Source of the DNA: CAXDOZ01 sp963991145
Lineage (GTDB): Bacteria > Bacteroidota > Bacteroidia > Chitinophagales > JABDMM01
Length of the DNA: 10,290 nucleotides
Assembly (NCBI GenBank): GCA_963991145.1
Contig: CAXDOZ010000086.1
Coordinates: 1 to 10,290 of the forward strand
Reading direction: 5' to 3'
The notes beneath the pieces were generated by a model that was not told the DNA's origin, searched no databases, and saw only the letters and a list, made by a program, of their open reading frames with translations. Of this stretch, positions 1-6,643 are shown piece after piece; the stretch's first letter is position 1; each line of letters starts with the position of its first letter. The translations under genes were made by a program, and so were the position numbers.

Positions 1-484
1 GGTGAATAGTTATGCGATTGGGGGTGGACACGTACTGCACGTTGTATGTGATCTAAGCCTGGCTTCAGACAATGCGATCTTTGGTCAGACCGGACCAAAA
101 GTTGGCTCTTTCGATGCCGGCTTCGGTTCATCTTTCCTTGCTCGCCACGTAGGTCAAAAGAAAGCACGCGAGATCTGGTTCCTATGTGAAGAGTACACTG
201 CTCATGAAGCAGAGAGAATGGGCTTGGTAAACAAAACTGTTCCTTTGGAGTCGCTTGAAGATGAGACTGTTAAGTGGTGCAAGACCATTATGAAGCGCAG
301 TCCAATGGCACTGAGAATGTTGAAGCGCGCGATGAATGCAGAGCTCGACGGACAACACGGCTTAATGGAATTCGCCGGTGATACTACCCTAATGTATTAC
401 CTGATGGAAGAAGCGCAGGAAGGGAGAAATGCATTCCTGGAGAAGCGCGACCCAGACTTCCAGAAGTATCCTAAGTTCCCTTAA
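1..484 (+). CDS. menB: 1,4-dihydroxy-2-naphthoyl-CoA synthase, C-terminal part (5' end outside window)
   Basis: MenB closes the second ring of menaquinone by converting o-succinylbenzoyl-CoA to 1,4-dihydroxy-2-naphthoyl-CoA in the cytoplasm. About 160 residues are present, and roughly 115-125 N-terminal residues are missing compared with the usual 275-285. The GTG at position 2 is an internal valine, because the residues that follow match the interior of the crotonase fold. Visible marks are the oxyanion-hole loop YAIGGGHVLH (visible residues 4-13), GQTGPKVGSFD (28-38), GQKKAREIWFLC, and the C-terminal EEAQEGRNAFLEKRDPDF. The Q-T-G triplet, rather than Q-T-D, points to the bicarbonate-dependent class of MenB (family knowledge). 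The ending is typical and intact. The TAA stop (482-484) interleaves with the stop of the opposing DinB-like gene in the palindrome TTAA at 481-484, leaving no room for an intrinsic terminator. Confidence 0.95.
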   Translation, partial: VNSYAIGGGHVLHVVCDLSLASDNAIFGQTGPKVGSFDAGFGSSFLARHVGQKKAREIWFLCEEYTAHEAERMGLVNKTVPLESLEDETVKWCKTIMKRSPMALRMLKRAMNAELDGQHGLMEFAGDTTLMYYLMEEAQEGRNAFLEKRDPDFQKYPKFP

Positions 485-1059
485 AGGGAGTTCTTTACAT
501 TTTTTGCTTGTAGCATGTGCCGCTCCGTATGAGCGCCCATGAAACGCAATGCATCGCCAAGGTTGAATGATACCAAAGGCACAGCAGCGCTGATCTTATA
601 CTTCTTAAGATTACGGCCCTGAGCGTTCTGGAAGTAGGTATTGAAGCGCTCAAGCTCAATTAGCATATCAGCAAGAACCTTGTCCTTGTCGAACTCAGAA
701 AGGATTCCCAGCTCGGTGTCTGGGCGCATCTTCTTCATGGTTTGCATCTTGTTTGGGATCTTATCTCCTTTCGGACGCATCATTTGGTAAAACTTCAAAC
801 CAAAGAAAGCTGGCTTAAAGAGCTCAGGAGCTTCATCCTTCTTTGCTGGCTCATTTAGAATCCGGTCAAACTGCTCGACATAAGTCCTGTTTGCTTTGCG
901 AATGTGCTCAAAGGTTTCGAGGATGGACCAGGACTTTTCACTGGGCTTTCTATTGAGATCCTCTGCCGACATTGGAAGGTATTCCTGTTTGAATTCTTCA
1001 ATCATTCCAATATTGACCAGCTCCAGCTGATTAAGCATGTCTCTTTGATTCAGTAGCAT
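481..1059 (-). CDS. DinB-like (DinB/YfiT fold) putative metal-binding protein
   Basis: This 192-residue cytoplasmic protein of the DinB/YfiT-like superfamily is a predicted four-helix bundle that usually binds a divalent metal through three histidines. Candidate ligands are H52 in the segment WSILETFEHI and H177 and H181 in GAHTERHMLQ near the C-terminus. This order and spacing are typical of the family. Some relatives use thiol cofactors or act as damage-induced proteins, but the substrate here cannot be told from sequence. The first ATG (1059) overlaps the end of the PlsC-type gene by 29 bp. A second in-frame ATG at 1038 (residue 8) would reduce the overlap to 8 bp and has AAAGAG a few bases upstream, so it may be the true start. 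It is the last gene of a minus-strand cluster with pdxJ and the acyltransferase gene, and its stop codon shares TTAA with the menB stop. Confidence 0.8.
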   Translation of the reverse strand: MLLNQRDMLNQLELVNIGMIEEFKQEYLPMSAEDLNRKPSEKSWSILETFEHIRKANRTYVEQFDRILNEPAKKDEAPELFKPAFFGLKFYQMMRPKGDKIPNKMQTMKKMRPDTELGILSEFDKDKVLADMLIELERFNTYFQNAQGRNLKKYKISAAVPLVSFNLGDALRFMGAHTERHMLQAKNVKNSL

Positions 1060-1792
1060 AGTTTTCCAGGTTTTGTAACATGATCGAGCGAACTCGTTCC
1101 TTTAAAATAGGAAGATCATCGATAGTAAGCTCACTAGTTTCAATGGGATCATCCCAAATGGCGTGCACCGTACCAGGTGAAAGGTTAAAAAGATCATCGG
1201 GCGGGCCGAGGTAGCCGGTATTCAATAGGGTTTGAACCACGATTGGAGTCTTGGTTTTAATAGCGATCCTAAAGGCACCATCGTAGAATTTCTTTAGCGG
1301 TTCACCTGTTCGGTTTCTCGTTCCTTCGGGGTAAATGAGCAAGGATGATCCATCTTTCTCAATCGCCTCGATCAGTGCTTCCATACTATCCGATCTGGAT
1401 TTGCGATCACCTCGCTTGACAAAGATGCAGAAGGGCTTTGCGATTGCTCCAAGTAAAGGAATGGTGCGCACTTCATCCTTTGCCAAATACTTGAAATGAA
1501 CCGGACAGGTGGCAGGATTGGCGAAAATGTCAAGGGTAGACTGATGATTGGATACGAGAATGTACTGCTTACCCTTCTGGAGCTTTTTAAGTCCTTTGGT
1601 TTCGAATTTTACGCCGCATGGATAACAGAGCCAGCGCGGAACGTAGAAATAGCTCAGGCGAGCGAATCGGCGCTTTACTTTGGCGTTGCCAAAGAGAATA
1701 ACAAAGGCTAAGATGAGGCCGTAAAAAGGAGCACTGATCATTGTCCATAACCAGAACCAAAAGCCTACGATCTTTCTTAGGATGCTATTCAT
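1031..1792 (-). CDS. plsC: PlsC-type 1-acyl-sn-glycerol-3-phosphate acyltransferase
   Basis: This 253-residue lysophospholipid acyltransferase of the PlsC/LPLAT family probably transfers a second acyl chain to lysophosphatidic acid at the inner face of the cytoplasmic membrane. The N-terminus (about residues 8-35) is hydrophobic and rich in Trp and Phe, and fits one or two membrane segments. All four classical motifs are visible: NHQSTLD (82-88, the catalytic HX4D with H83 and D88), FVKRGDRKS (124-132), YPEGTRNR (154-161, glycerol-phosphate binding) and TPIVV (182-186). Length is normal for the family. Only 3 bp separate its start from the pdxJ stop, so the two are probably co-transcribed, and its 3' end overlaps the DinB-like gene. 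Exact acyl and acceptor specificity cannot be told from sequence; an ornithine-lipid or other lysolipid acyltransferase is possible, so the plsC symbol is a family-level call. Confidence 0.88.
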   Translation of the reverse strand: MNSILRKIVGFWFWLWTMISAPFYGLILAFVILFGNAKVKRRFARLSYFYVPRWLCYPCGVKFETKGLKKLQKGKQYILVSNHQSTLDIFANPATCPVHFKYLAKDEVRTIPLLGAIAKPFCIFVKRGDRKSRSDSMEALIEAIEKDGSSLLIYPEGTRNRTGEPLKKFYDGAFRIAIKTKTPIVVQTLLNTGYLGPPDDLFNLSPGTVHAIWDDPIETSELTIDDLPILKERVRSIMLQNLENYATESKRHA

Positions 1793-1795
1793 AGA

Positions 1796-2509
1796 TCAAG
1801 CGAGCAAGCGCTTATACATTGGGATTGTGTTCTCTAATCCAAAATACAGGCAATCGCGAACAAGTGCCTGTCCGATCGAAACTTCGAGCACATTTGGAAC
1901 CATTTCTACAAAGTACTTGAGATTATCCAGGTTCAGGTCGTGTCCTGCATTAATGCCGAGTCCGAGCTCGGTCGCAATCCGCCCGGCCAAGGCGTAATCT
2001 TTAACAGCTTCTTCCCTATTGCTGTAGAATTCTTCTGCGTAAGGACCGGTATAGAACTCGATGCGATCTGTTCCTACTTTCTTTGCTCCCTGCAGCATTT
2101 CCTCCACCGGTTCGAGGAAGATTGCCGTTCTGATTCCAGCTGCTTTCAGCTCTCCAATCACATCCGTAAGGAAAGTCTCTTTCTCTATTGTATTCCAACC
2201 TGCAGAAGAGGTTAGCGCCTCCGGCGGATCCGGAACCAGGGTGCACTGATGAGGCTTCACTTCCAGCACCATATCGAGGAAGTCACGACTTGGATATCCT
2301 TCGATATTAAACTCGGTTTTCACCAAAGGTTTTAGATCGTAGACATCCGCTTTTCGGATATGGCGTTCATCCGGTCTTGGGTGTACCGTAATGCCTTCTG
2401 CACCGTATCGCTCGGCGTCTTTTGCAAATTGAAGTAGGTCGGGAATATTTGCGCCGCGTGCATTTCTAAGCAGGGCGATCTTATTGATGTTTACGCTTAA
2501 TCGAGTCAC
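1796..2509 (-). CDS. pdxJ: Pyridoxine 5'-phosphate synthase, GTG start
   Basis: PdxJ condenses 3-amino-2-oxopropyl phosphate with 1-deoxyxylulose 5-phosphate to make pyridoxine 5'-phosphate, the last ring-forming step of DXP-dependent vitamin B6 synthesis. This 237-residue TIM barrel is full length. Diagnostic segments are LSVNINKIALLRNARG (4-19), TVHPRPDERHI (41-51), FNIEGYPS (67-74), LVPDPPE (91-97) and INAGHDLNLDN (186-196). By alignment from memory with E. coli PdxJ, the catalytic residues H45, E72 and H193 correspond to H43, E70 and H190, and all are present. One oddity is the late phosphate-site loop, which normally reads IGH but here reads IGQ (Q214). The start is GTG at 2509-2507, chosen because MTRLSVNINK is the conserved beginning in Bacteroidota homologues. 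A near-consensus -7 box ends 4 nt upstream. It appears to lead a cluster with the plsC-type and DinB-like genes. Confidence 0.95.
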   Translation of the reverse strand: MTRLSVNINKIALLRNARGANIPDLLQFAKDAERYGAEGITVHPRPDERHIRKADVYDLKPLVKTEFNIEGYPSRDFLDMVLEVKPHQCTLVPDPPEALTSSAGWNTIEKETFLTDVIGELKAAGIRTAIFLEPVEEMLQGAKKVGTDRIEFYTGPYAEEFYSNREEAVKDYALAGRIATELGLGINAGHDLNLDNLKYFVEMVPNVLEVSIGQALVRDCLYFGLENTIPMYKRLLA

Positions 2510-2513
2510 TGCG

Positions 2514-2521
2514 TAAAGGTA
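2514..2521 (-). promoter_or_regulatory. Candidate -7 box for pdxJ
   Basis: Read on the minus strand, this is TACCTTTA, matching the Bacteroidota -7 consensus TAnnTTTG at five of six fixed bases. It lies just downstream of the ahcY terminator, where a pdxJ promoter would have to be, and ends 4 nt before the GTG start. No clear -33 TTG is visible; the best is TTC about 15 nt upstream. If used, the transcript would have almost no leader. The call is tentative. Confidence 0.35.
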
Positions 2522-2545
2522 TCAATTAGGCATGAGGAAGCCTCT

Positions 2546-2580
2546 AAAAACAAAAAAACCACGCCGTAAAAACGACGTGG
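2546..2580 (-). terminator. Rho-independent terminator of ahcY
   Basis: Read on the minus strand, a 9-bp stem CCACGTCGT / ACGGCGTGG with a TTTT loop is followed by seven T, one G and five T. The stem arms are at 2572-2580 and 2559-2567, the loop at 2568-2571, and the U-tract at 2558-2546. The single non-Watson-Crick position is a U-G wobble in minus-strand RNA but a C-A mismatch in plus-strand RNA, and only the minus strand gives the U-tract. It therefore acts for ahcY, whose stop codon ends 25 bp upstream, and insulates pdxJ. Confidence 0.9.
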
Positions 2581-2604
2581 CTTATCCTTATCCAACACTC
2601 CGGA

Positions 2605-3918
2605 TCAATACCGGTAATGTTCTGGTTTAAATGGTCCTTCCACTTTCACTCCAATGTAATCAGCCTGATCCTTTGAAAGGGTTTCAAGCTCTGCTCCTAC
2701 TTTCTTCAAGTGTAGAGCAGCTACCTTCTCGTCTAAGTGTTTAGGAAGAACGTAAACTTTGTTTTCGTAGCTGTCGCTATTGTTCCAAAGTTCGAGTTGT
2801 GCCAATGTTTGGTTGGCAAAGCTGTTTGACATCACGAATGATGGGTGACCGGTTGCACAACCTAGGTTCACCAATCGTCCTTCAGCTAAAACTATAATAT
2901 CGTTTCCTTCGATAGTGTACTTATCTACCTGCGGCTTAATTACGTCTTTAGTATCACCGTATGTACCGTTCAACCAGGCCATATCGATCTCATTATCGAA
3001 GTGCCCGATGTTACATACGATAGCTTTGTCGCGCATGCTTCTGAAGTGCTTTTCAGTAACGATGTCTTTGTTTCCAGTTGCAGTAACAACGATATCTGCT
3101 TTTGGAACACCGTTTTCCATTTTGATCACTTCGTAACCGTCCATTGCTGCCTGAAGGGCGCAAATTGGATCGATCTCAGAAACCATAACACGAACACCTG
3201 CGCTTCTAAGTGAAGAAGCAGATCCTTTTCCAACATCACCGTATCCAGCAACGATTGCAGTCTTACCTGCCATCATTGTATCGGTAGCACGGCGGATAGC
3301 GTCAACTAGTGACTCTTTACATCCGTACTTGTTGTCGAATTTTGATTTTGTAACTGAGTCGTTCACGTTGATCGCAGGCATTGGAAGTGTTCCGTTACGC
3401 ATGCGCTCGTAAAGTCTGTGAACTCCAGTAGTAGTCTCTTCAGATAGACCTTTGATTCCTGCTACTAATTCAGGGTAGCGGTCGAAAACCATATTGGTAA
3501 GGTCTCCACCATCATCAAGGATCATATTAAGTGGCTCTCCACCTTCGAATGCAAACAATGTTTGCTCGATACACCAGTCGAATTCCTCTTCTGTCATGCC
3601 TTTCCATGCATAAACAGGGATACCAGCTTTTGCGATAGCAGCAGCTGCGTGATCCTGAGTTGAGAAGATATTACATGAAGACCAAGTAACATCAGCTCCA
3701 AGCTCGATCAATGTTTCGATCAATACTGCAGTTTGGATGGTCATGTGTAGACATCCTGCAATTCTTGCACCTTTCAATGGCTTGCTATCGCCAAATTCTT
3801 CTCTTAGAGACATTAGTCCCGGCATCTCTGCCTCAGCAAGCTCGATCTCTTTTCTTCCCCAGTCGGCCTGAGAAATGTCTTTTACCTTGTATTTCAGGTT
3901 TGTATCTGTTGTTGACAT
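2605..3918 (-). CDS. ahcY: Adenosylhomocysteinase (S-adenosyl-L-homocysteine hydrolase)
   Basis: This enzyme hydrolyses S-adenosylhomocysteine, the inhibitory product of SAM-dependent methylation, to adenosine and homocysteine. It works in the cytoplasm, usually as an NAD+-bound tetramer. The 437-residue length is normal. Visible landmarks are HMTIQTAVLIETL (58-70), the substrate-contact segment LDDGGDLTNM (134-143), NVNDSVTKSKFDN (184-196, with the catalytic-region lysine and aspartates), the Rossmann motif GYGDVGKGSA (225-234), GHFDNEIDM, and the canonical C-terminal KPEHYRY, which reaches into the neighbouring subunit's NAD site. No key residue seems to be missing. It is flanked by its own promoter (box at 3938-3945) and terminator (2546-2580), so it is probably monocistronic. 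The 5' leader is far too short for a SAH riboswitch, and I see none. Confidence 0.98.
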   Translation of the reverse strand: MSTTDTNLKYKVKDISQADWGRKEIELAEAEMPGLMSLREEFGDSKPLKGARIAGCLHMTIQTAVLIETLIELGADVTWSSCNIFSTQDHAAAAIAKAGIPVYAWKGMTEEEFDWCIEQTLFAFEGGEPLNMILDDGGDLTNMVFDRYPELVAGIKGLSEETTTGVHRLYERMRNGTLPMPAINVNDSVTKSKFDNKYGCKESLVDAIRRATDTMMAGKTAIVAGYGDVGKGSASSLRSAGVRVMVSEIDPICALQAAMDGYEVIKMENGVPKADIVVTATGNKDIVTEKHFRSMRDKAIVCNIGHFDNEIDMAWLNGTYGDTKDVIKPQVDKYTIEGNDIIVLAEGRLVNLGCATGHPSFVMSNSFANQTLAQLELWNNSDSYENKVYVLPKHLDEKVAALHLKKVGAELETLSKDQADYIGVKVEGPFKPEHYRY

Positions 3919-3937
3919 AATTTCAATTTTCGCTCCG

Positions 3938-3945
3938 CAAAGGTA
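3938..3945 (-). promoter_or_regulatory. Promoter -7 box of ahcY
   Basis: On the minus strand this is TACCTTTG, an exact match to the Bacteroidota -7 consensus TAnnTTTG. A partial -33 element, TTA at 3967-3965, lies 19 nt upstream. The box ends 19 nt before the ahcY ATG, so the predicted leader is about 12-15 nt, A/T-rich and without a Shine-Dalgarno sequence, as is usual in this phylum. The rest of the 90-bp gap between pdhB and ahcY shows nothing else I can name, and no terminator for pdhB. Confidence 0.75.
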
Positions 3946-4008
3946 GCGTATTTCTATACCTCTTTAATAAGGAATGGTTAATTCTGATTTCTTGTTCAAT
4001 GCCCTGCG

Positions 4009-4986
4009 CTAAACGTACATGGCATCTTTTACGGCCTGGATCACGCGAGCCGTACTTGGAAGGTAAGCTTCAACAAGATTTGGTGCGTAGTGCATTGAAG
4101 CATCAGCTCCATTTACACGTTTGATCGGCGCGTCCAGATAATCGAAAGCGAACTTTTGAATCTGGAAAGTAATCTCAGATGCGATCGAGCCAAATGGCCA
4201 GCTCTCATCAACTATCACAAGACGGTTAGTTTTTCTAACTGAGTTGGCAATGGTTTGGTAATCAAGCGGACGAATCGTTCTAAGGTCGATCACTTCTGCG
4301 TTGATTCCGTCTTTTGCTAGCTCATCAGCTGCTGCAAGAGCAACTTTCATCATTTTATTAAACGATACGATGGTTACATCGGTTCCTTCTCTTTTCACAT
4401 CGGCTTTTCCGATCTCGATAATGTACTCATCCTCAGGAATCATTCCCGGATCACCGTACATCTGCTCTGATTCCATGAAGATCACAGGATCATCATCGCG
4501 GATAGCTGATTTAAGAAGACCTTTTGCATCATATGGATTTGATGGTGAGATCACTTTCAAACCGGGAACATTCGCATACCAGTTCTCGAAAGACTGTGAG
4601 TGCTGAGCTCCAAGCTGACCGGCAGATCCAGAAGGGCCGCGGAAAACGATCGGACAACCAAACTGGCCATTTGACATGGCAAGCGTTTTAGCTGCACTGT
4701 TAATGATCTGATCGATTGGAAGAAGTGCAAAGTTGAAGGTCATAAACTCAACAACCGGGCGGATACCGTTCATTCCGGCTCCAACACCTAATCCAGCAAA
4801 TCCAAGTTCTGAAATTGGCGTATCGATCACGCGGTCAGGACCAAACTCATCAAGCATTCCCTGACTCACTTTATAAGCACCGTTGTATTCAGCAACTTCT
4901 TCCCCCATAAGGAAGACTTTTTCATCTCGGCGCATTTCTTCGCTTAGAGCCTCTCTAAGGGCTTCACGGAAGCGGACTTCTTTCAT
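4009..4986 (-). CDS. pdhB: Pyruvate dehydrogenase E1 component, beta subunit
   Basis: This is the beta half of the thiamine-diphosphate-dependent E1 that decarboxylates pyruvate for the pyruvate dehydrogenase complex, which makes acetyl-CoA. From the chosen ATG at 4986 the protein has 325 residues, matching Bacteroidota PdhB as I remember it, which begins with an MxxxxFREALREA-type segment. The frame is open back to 5058, but those 24 extra residues look unlike protein and would read through the likely promoter. Visible segments are FLMGEEVAEYNGAYKVSQGM, DTPISELGFAG (with the cofactor-region glutamate), FMTFNFALLPIDQIINSAAK, FRGPSGSAGQLGAQHSQ and SNPYDAKGLLKSAIRDDDP. A branched-chain 2-oxoacid or acetoin E1 beta would look similar, but the close match over the whole length favours pyruvate. 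The alpha subunit and E2 are not adjacent. Separate pdhB loci are, to my knowledge, common in Flavobacteria. No terminator is seen downstream. Confidence 0.93.
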   Translation of the reverse strand: MKEVRFREALREALSEEMRRDEKVFLMGEEVAEYNGAYKVSQGMLDEFGPDRVIDTPISELGFAGLGVGAGMNGIRPVVEFMTFNFALLPIDQIINSAAKTLAMSNGQFGCPIVFRGPSGSAGQLGAQHSQSFENWYANVPGLKVISPSNPYDAKGLLKSAIRDDDPVIFMESEQMYGDPGMIPEDEYIIEIGKADVKREGTDVTIVSFNKMMKVALAAADELAKDGINAEVIDLRTIRPLDYQTIANSVRKTNRLVIVDESWPFGSIASEITFQIQKFAFDYLDAPIKRVNGADASMHYAPNLVEAYLPSTARVIQAVKDAMYV

Positions 4987-5005
4987 TTCATTAAAATTTT
5001 CGCTG

Positions 5006-5013
5006 CGAAAATA
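5006..5013 (-). promoter_or_regulatory. Candidate -7 box for pdhB
   Basis: On the minus strand this is TATTTTCG, matching TAnnTTTG at five of six fixed bases. It ends exactly 19 nt before the pdhB ATG, the same distance as the ahcY box. The leader after it contains AGCGAAAATT, also found in the ahcY leader. No clear -33 TTG lies at the usual distance. The rest of the 111-bp gap (4987-5097) holds a weak inverted repeat (5043-5075) and nothing else I can name. Confidence 0.4.
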
Positions 5014-5097
5014 AGCCAATTTTAGATAGGAAATTGCTTCTTCAGGCCTAATCTGCAAGCTTGTTTTTTGGCCTGCCTGCCGATGACATTTTAAGCC

Positions 5098-5793
5098 CTA
5101 TTTCTGGTAAACAGGATTGATCGGACGAAGCTCCAGATCTAGTGGCACCACATTGTCTCTGCTCTCCAATACATCGATCACTGCTTTGGCGATATCCTCG
5201 GGCTGCATCATGCTTTCATTGGGAGTTACAAAGTCGTAATGATCAAAGAATCGAGTCTCAACCGAACCCGGATAAATGCAGGTCACTTTGATTCCCTTCT
5301 TCCGCACTTCTTTGAAGAGCGAATGTGAGATCCCGCGAACGGCATGCTTGGTTCCACAGTAGCCCGTGGCCTCCGGGATTCCCTCTAAACCGGCGATCGA
5401 GCTGATATTGATGATATGCCCTGAGCCCTGGTCTTTCATATTGGTCAGGACGGCTTTGGTGCAGAAGAACAGACCGTGGACATTGATATCGAACATCTCC
5501 TTCCAAAGCTCAAAAGTCATATGCTCGAGCTTTTTGAAATATCCGAGTCCCGCATTATTGATCAGGATATCTACCTGGTCGAATTTGTTGATGGTTTGAT
5601 TGTAAGCACTTGCTACCTGATCCAGGTTTGTGATATCTGTAGGTATGAAGAGGTAGTTCTCGTCTTCGATGTCGTTATTGGTTCTCCCCCAGCCTGCTAC
5701 TCTTGCTCCTTTGGATAAAAGAGCCTTCACAGTTGCCAATCCGATTCCGCGGCTCACTCCGGTAACCACGGCGGTCTTTCCTACTAAATTCAT
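5098..5793 (-). CDS. Short-chain dehydrogenase/reductase (classical SDR)
   Basis: This is a 231-residue cytoplasmic NAD(P)-dependent oxidoreductase of the classical SDR family. It shows the cofactor motif TGVSRGIG (11-18), the structural motif NNAG (79-82), N104 in DINVHG, a catalytic serine in NISSIAG (S131 or S132), the YxxxK pair Y145 and K149 in YCGTK, and the PGSVET segment (175-180) that contacts the nicotinamide. WGRTNN after the second strand may favour NADP(H) through R37, but that is inference. The substrate cannot be told; it falls in a broad group that includes YdfG-like 3-hydroxy-acid and sepiapterin-reductase-like enzymes. Its start codon lies 14 bp from the start of a divergent VOC gene, so its promoter must sit in or beyond that gene's 5' coding region. 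A weak TAATTTTC-type box lies at 5832-5825. No clear terminator follows it. Confidence 0.92.
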   Translation of the reverse strand: MNLVGKTAVVTGVSRGIGLATVKALLSKGARVAGWGRTNNDIEDENYLFIPTDITNLDQVASAYNQTINKFDQVDILINNAGLGYFKKLEHMTFELWKEMFDINVHGLFFCTKAVLTNMKDQGSGHIINISSIAGLEGIPEATGYCGTKHAVRGISHSLFKEVRKKGIKVTCIYPGSVETRFFDHYDFVTPNESMMQPEDIAKAVIDVLESRDNVVPLDLELRPINPVYQK

Positions 5794-5807
5794 TGTAAAT
5801 TGATTTT

Positions 5808-6212
5808 ATGAATATCGATGGGCCGAAAATTAGCAAAATCAAGGAAACAGTCCTGTACGTCAAGGATATTGAGGCTACCGAGAAATTCTACCACGGATTG
5901 CTTGGCTTACCGGTGATCTCTAAAGATGAAGGAAGGCTGATATTCTTTCGGGCAGGGGAAAGTGTATTGTTATGCTTTGAACCAGAACAAAGCAAGGTGA
6001 AAACCAGCGCTCCGCCGCATTATGGCTATGGGAACCTCCATTATGCATTTGAGTGCTCCCGCGATGATTACGAGCCCTGGAAAGAGAAGATCAGATCACT
6101 GGGAATCGAGATAGAGCGCGAGATCGACTGGGGAAATGATGTTTTCTCCTTTTACTTCAGAGACCCTGATAATCACTGCTGCGAGATCTTGATGCCGGGA
6201 TTGTGGGATTAA
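5808..6212 (+). CDS. VOC-family (glyoxalase/bleomycin-resistance fold) protein
   Basis: This single-domain protein of 134 residues belongs to the vicinal oxygen chelate superfamily, cytoplasmic and usually metal-dependent. It shows ETVLYVKDIEATEKFYHGLLGL (split here: ETVLYVKDIEAT at 13-24, then EKFYHGLLGL at 25-34), the family's first beta-alpha unit. It also shows LHYAFE (77-82), YFRDPDNHCCEIL (116-128) and a terminal MPGLWD resembling the PGLW ending of a common subfamily. Likely metal ligands are E13 (where many relatives have His), H78 and E126. Reaction and substrate are unknown; glyoxalase I, thiol transferase or dioxygenase activity cannot be distinguished. The ATG at 5808 is the only plausible in-frame start. 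It is divergent from the SDR gene with a 14-bp spacer, and its TAA stop interleaves with the thioesterase stop in TTAA at 6209-6212. It may share regulation with the SDR gene (inference). Confidence 0.85.
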   Translation: MNIDGPKISKIKETVLYVKDIEATEKFYHGLLGLPVISKDEGRLIFFRAGESVLLCFEPEQSKVKTSAPPHYGYGNLHYAFECSRDDYEPWKEKIRSLGIEIEREIDWGNDVFSFYFRDPDNHCCEILMPGLWD

Positions 6213-6643
6213 GATTTTTCCTCTATCCACGCTCGAAATGAGTCCGGAATCGACGTTGGTTTGCGATTGATGTAATCGAAAAAGAGCATGCCTGCTTTTG
6301 AGATCGCCAGTCGGTTCTGCTTTGTGAGGTTTTCAAAGACAAAGATTAGTTCGAAGCCCGAGCGCCCCATTTCTACGACCGCTACATCAACTCTGATCCT
6401 ATCGCCGTGAAAGCCTTCATTCTTAAAGATCGTGGCTGCATCTGCCATGATCAGGCTCTTGCCTTCGATATTGAGTTCCGATTCAAATCCCATTGCTCTC
6501 ACGAGCTGAACTCTCACCTCATTTGCATAAGAGGCGATGGAGTCATTTGCCATATGGGCACCGTAATTCAGGTCGCCTACTCGAATATCCAGCTCGGTGG
6601 AGAAATGAAACTTCTCCGGAATGGTGATCTCAACTCTGGCCAT
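6209..6643 (-). CDS. Hotdog-fold (4HBT-type) acyl-CoA thioesterase
   Basis: This is a 144-residue cytoplasmic protein of the hotdog-fold thioesterase group related to 4-hydroxybenzoyl-CoA thioesterase and YbgC/FadM, predicted to hydrolyse an acyl-CoA or acyl-ACP. The main helix and its preceding loop read DIRVGDLNYGAHMANDS (19-35). D24, N26 and H30 occupy the region of the family's catalytic acid and backbone-contact positions. Strand-like segments IRVDVAVVEMGRSGFELIFVF (83-91 and 92-103) and a closing DYINRKPTSIP fit the rest of the fold. The precise substrate is not visible. The start codon overlaps the stop of the secreted T9SS protein gene by 1 bp (TAATG), so translation is probably coupled. 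Its stop shares the palindrome TTAA with the convergent VOC gene. Confidence 0.83.
   Translation of the reverse strand: MARVEITIPEKFHFSTELDIRVGDLNYGAHMANDSIASYANEVRVQLVRAMGFESELNIEGKSLIMADAATIFKNEGFHGDRIRVDVAVVEMGRSGFELIFVFENLTKQNRLAISKAGMLFFDYINRKPTSIPDSFRAWIEEKS

Noticed and set aside
3711..3920. Plus-strand frame of 69 codons antisense to the 5' end of ahcY, and similar antisense frames inside pdxJ, pdhB, SDR and the T9SS gene
   Set aside because: These are shadows of strongly conserved genes on the other strand. They show no recognisable domain and no promoter or start context of their own.
4009..4986. pdhB standing without pdhA or the E2 gene, as a possible sign of a broken complex
   Set aside because: To my knowledge, separate pdhB loci are usual in Flavobacteria, and the gene is intact. 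The alpha subunit and E2 are probably elsewhere on the chromosome.
4987..5058. Longer pdhB reading frame starting at 5058 (349 residues)
   Set aside because: The extra 24 residues do not resemble PdhB, and homologues begin at the MKEVRFREAL methionine. The added DNA also contains the likely promoter box.
5043..5075. Inverted repeat CAGGCC...GGCCTG with a 21-nt loop between the SDR and pdhB genes, enclosing CAAGCTTG
   Set aside because: The arms are only 6 bp with a long loop and no U-tract on the minus strand, so it is not a convincing SDR terminator. It could be an operator for pdhB, but nothing else supports that.
5808..6212. VOC protein with Glu13 at the first metal position instead of His
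   Set aside because: A Glu in the sequence ETxLYVxD is common in this VOC subfamily as I remember it, so it does not suggest loss of function.
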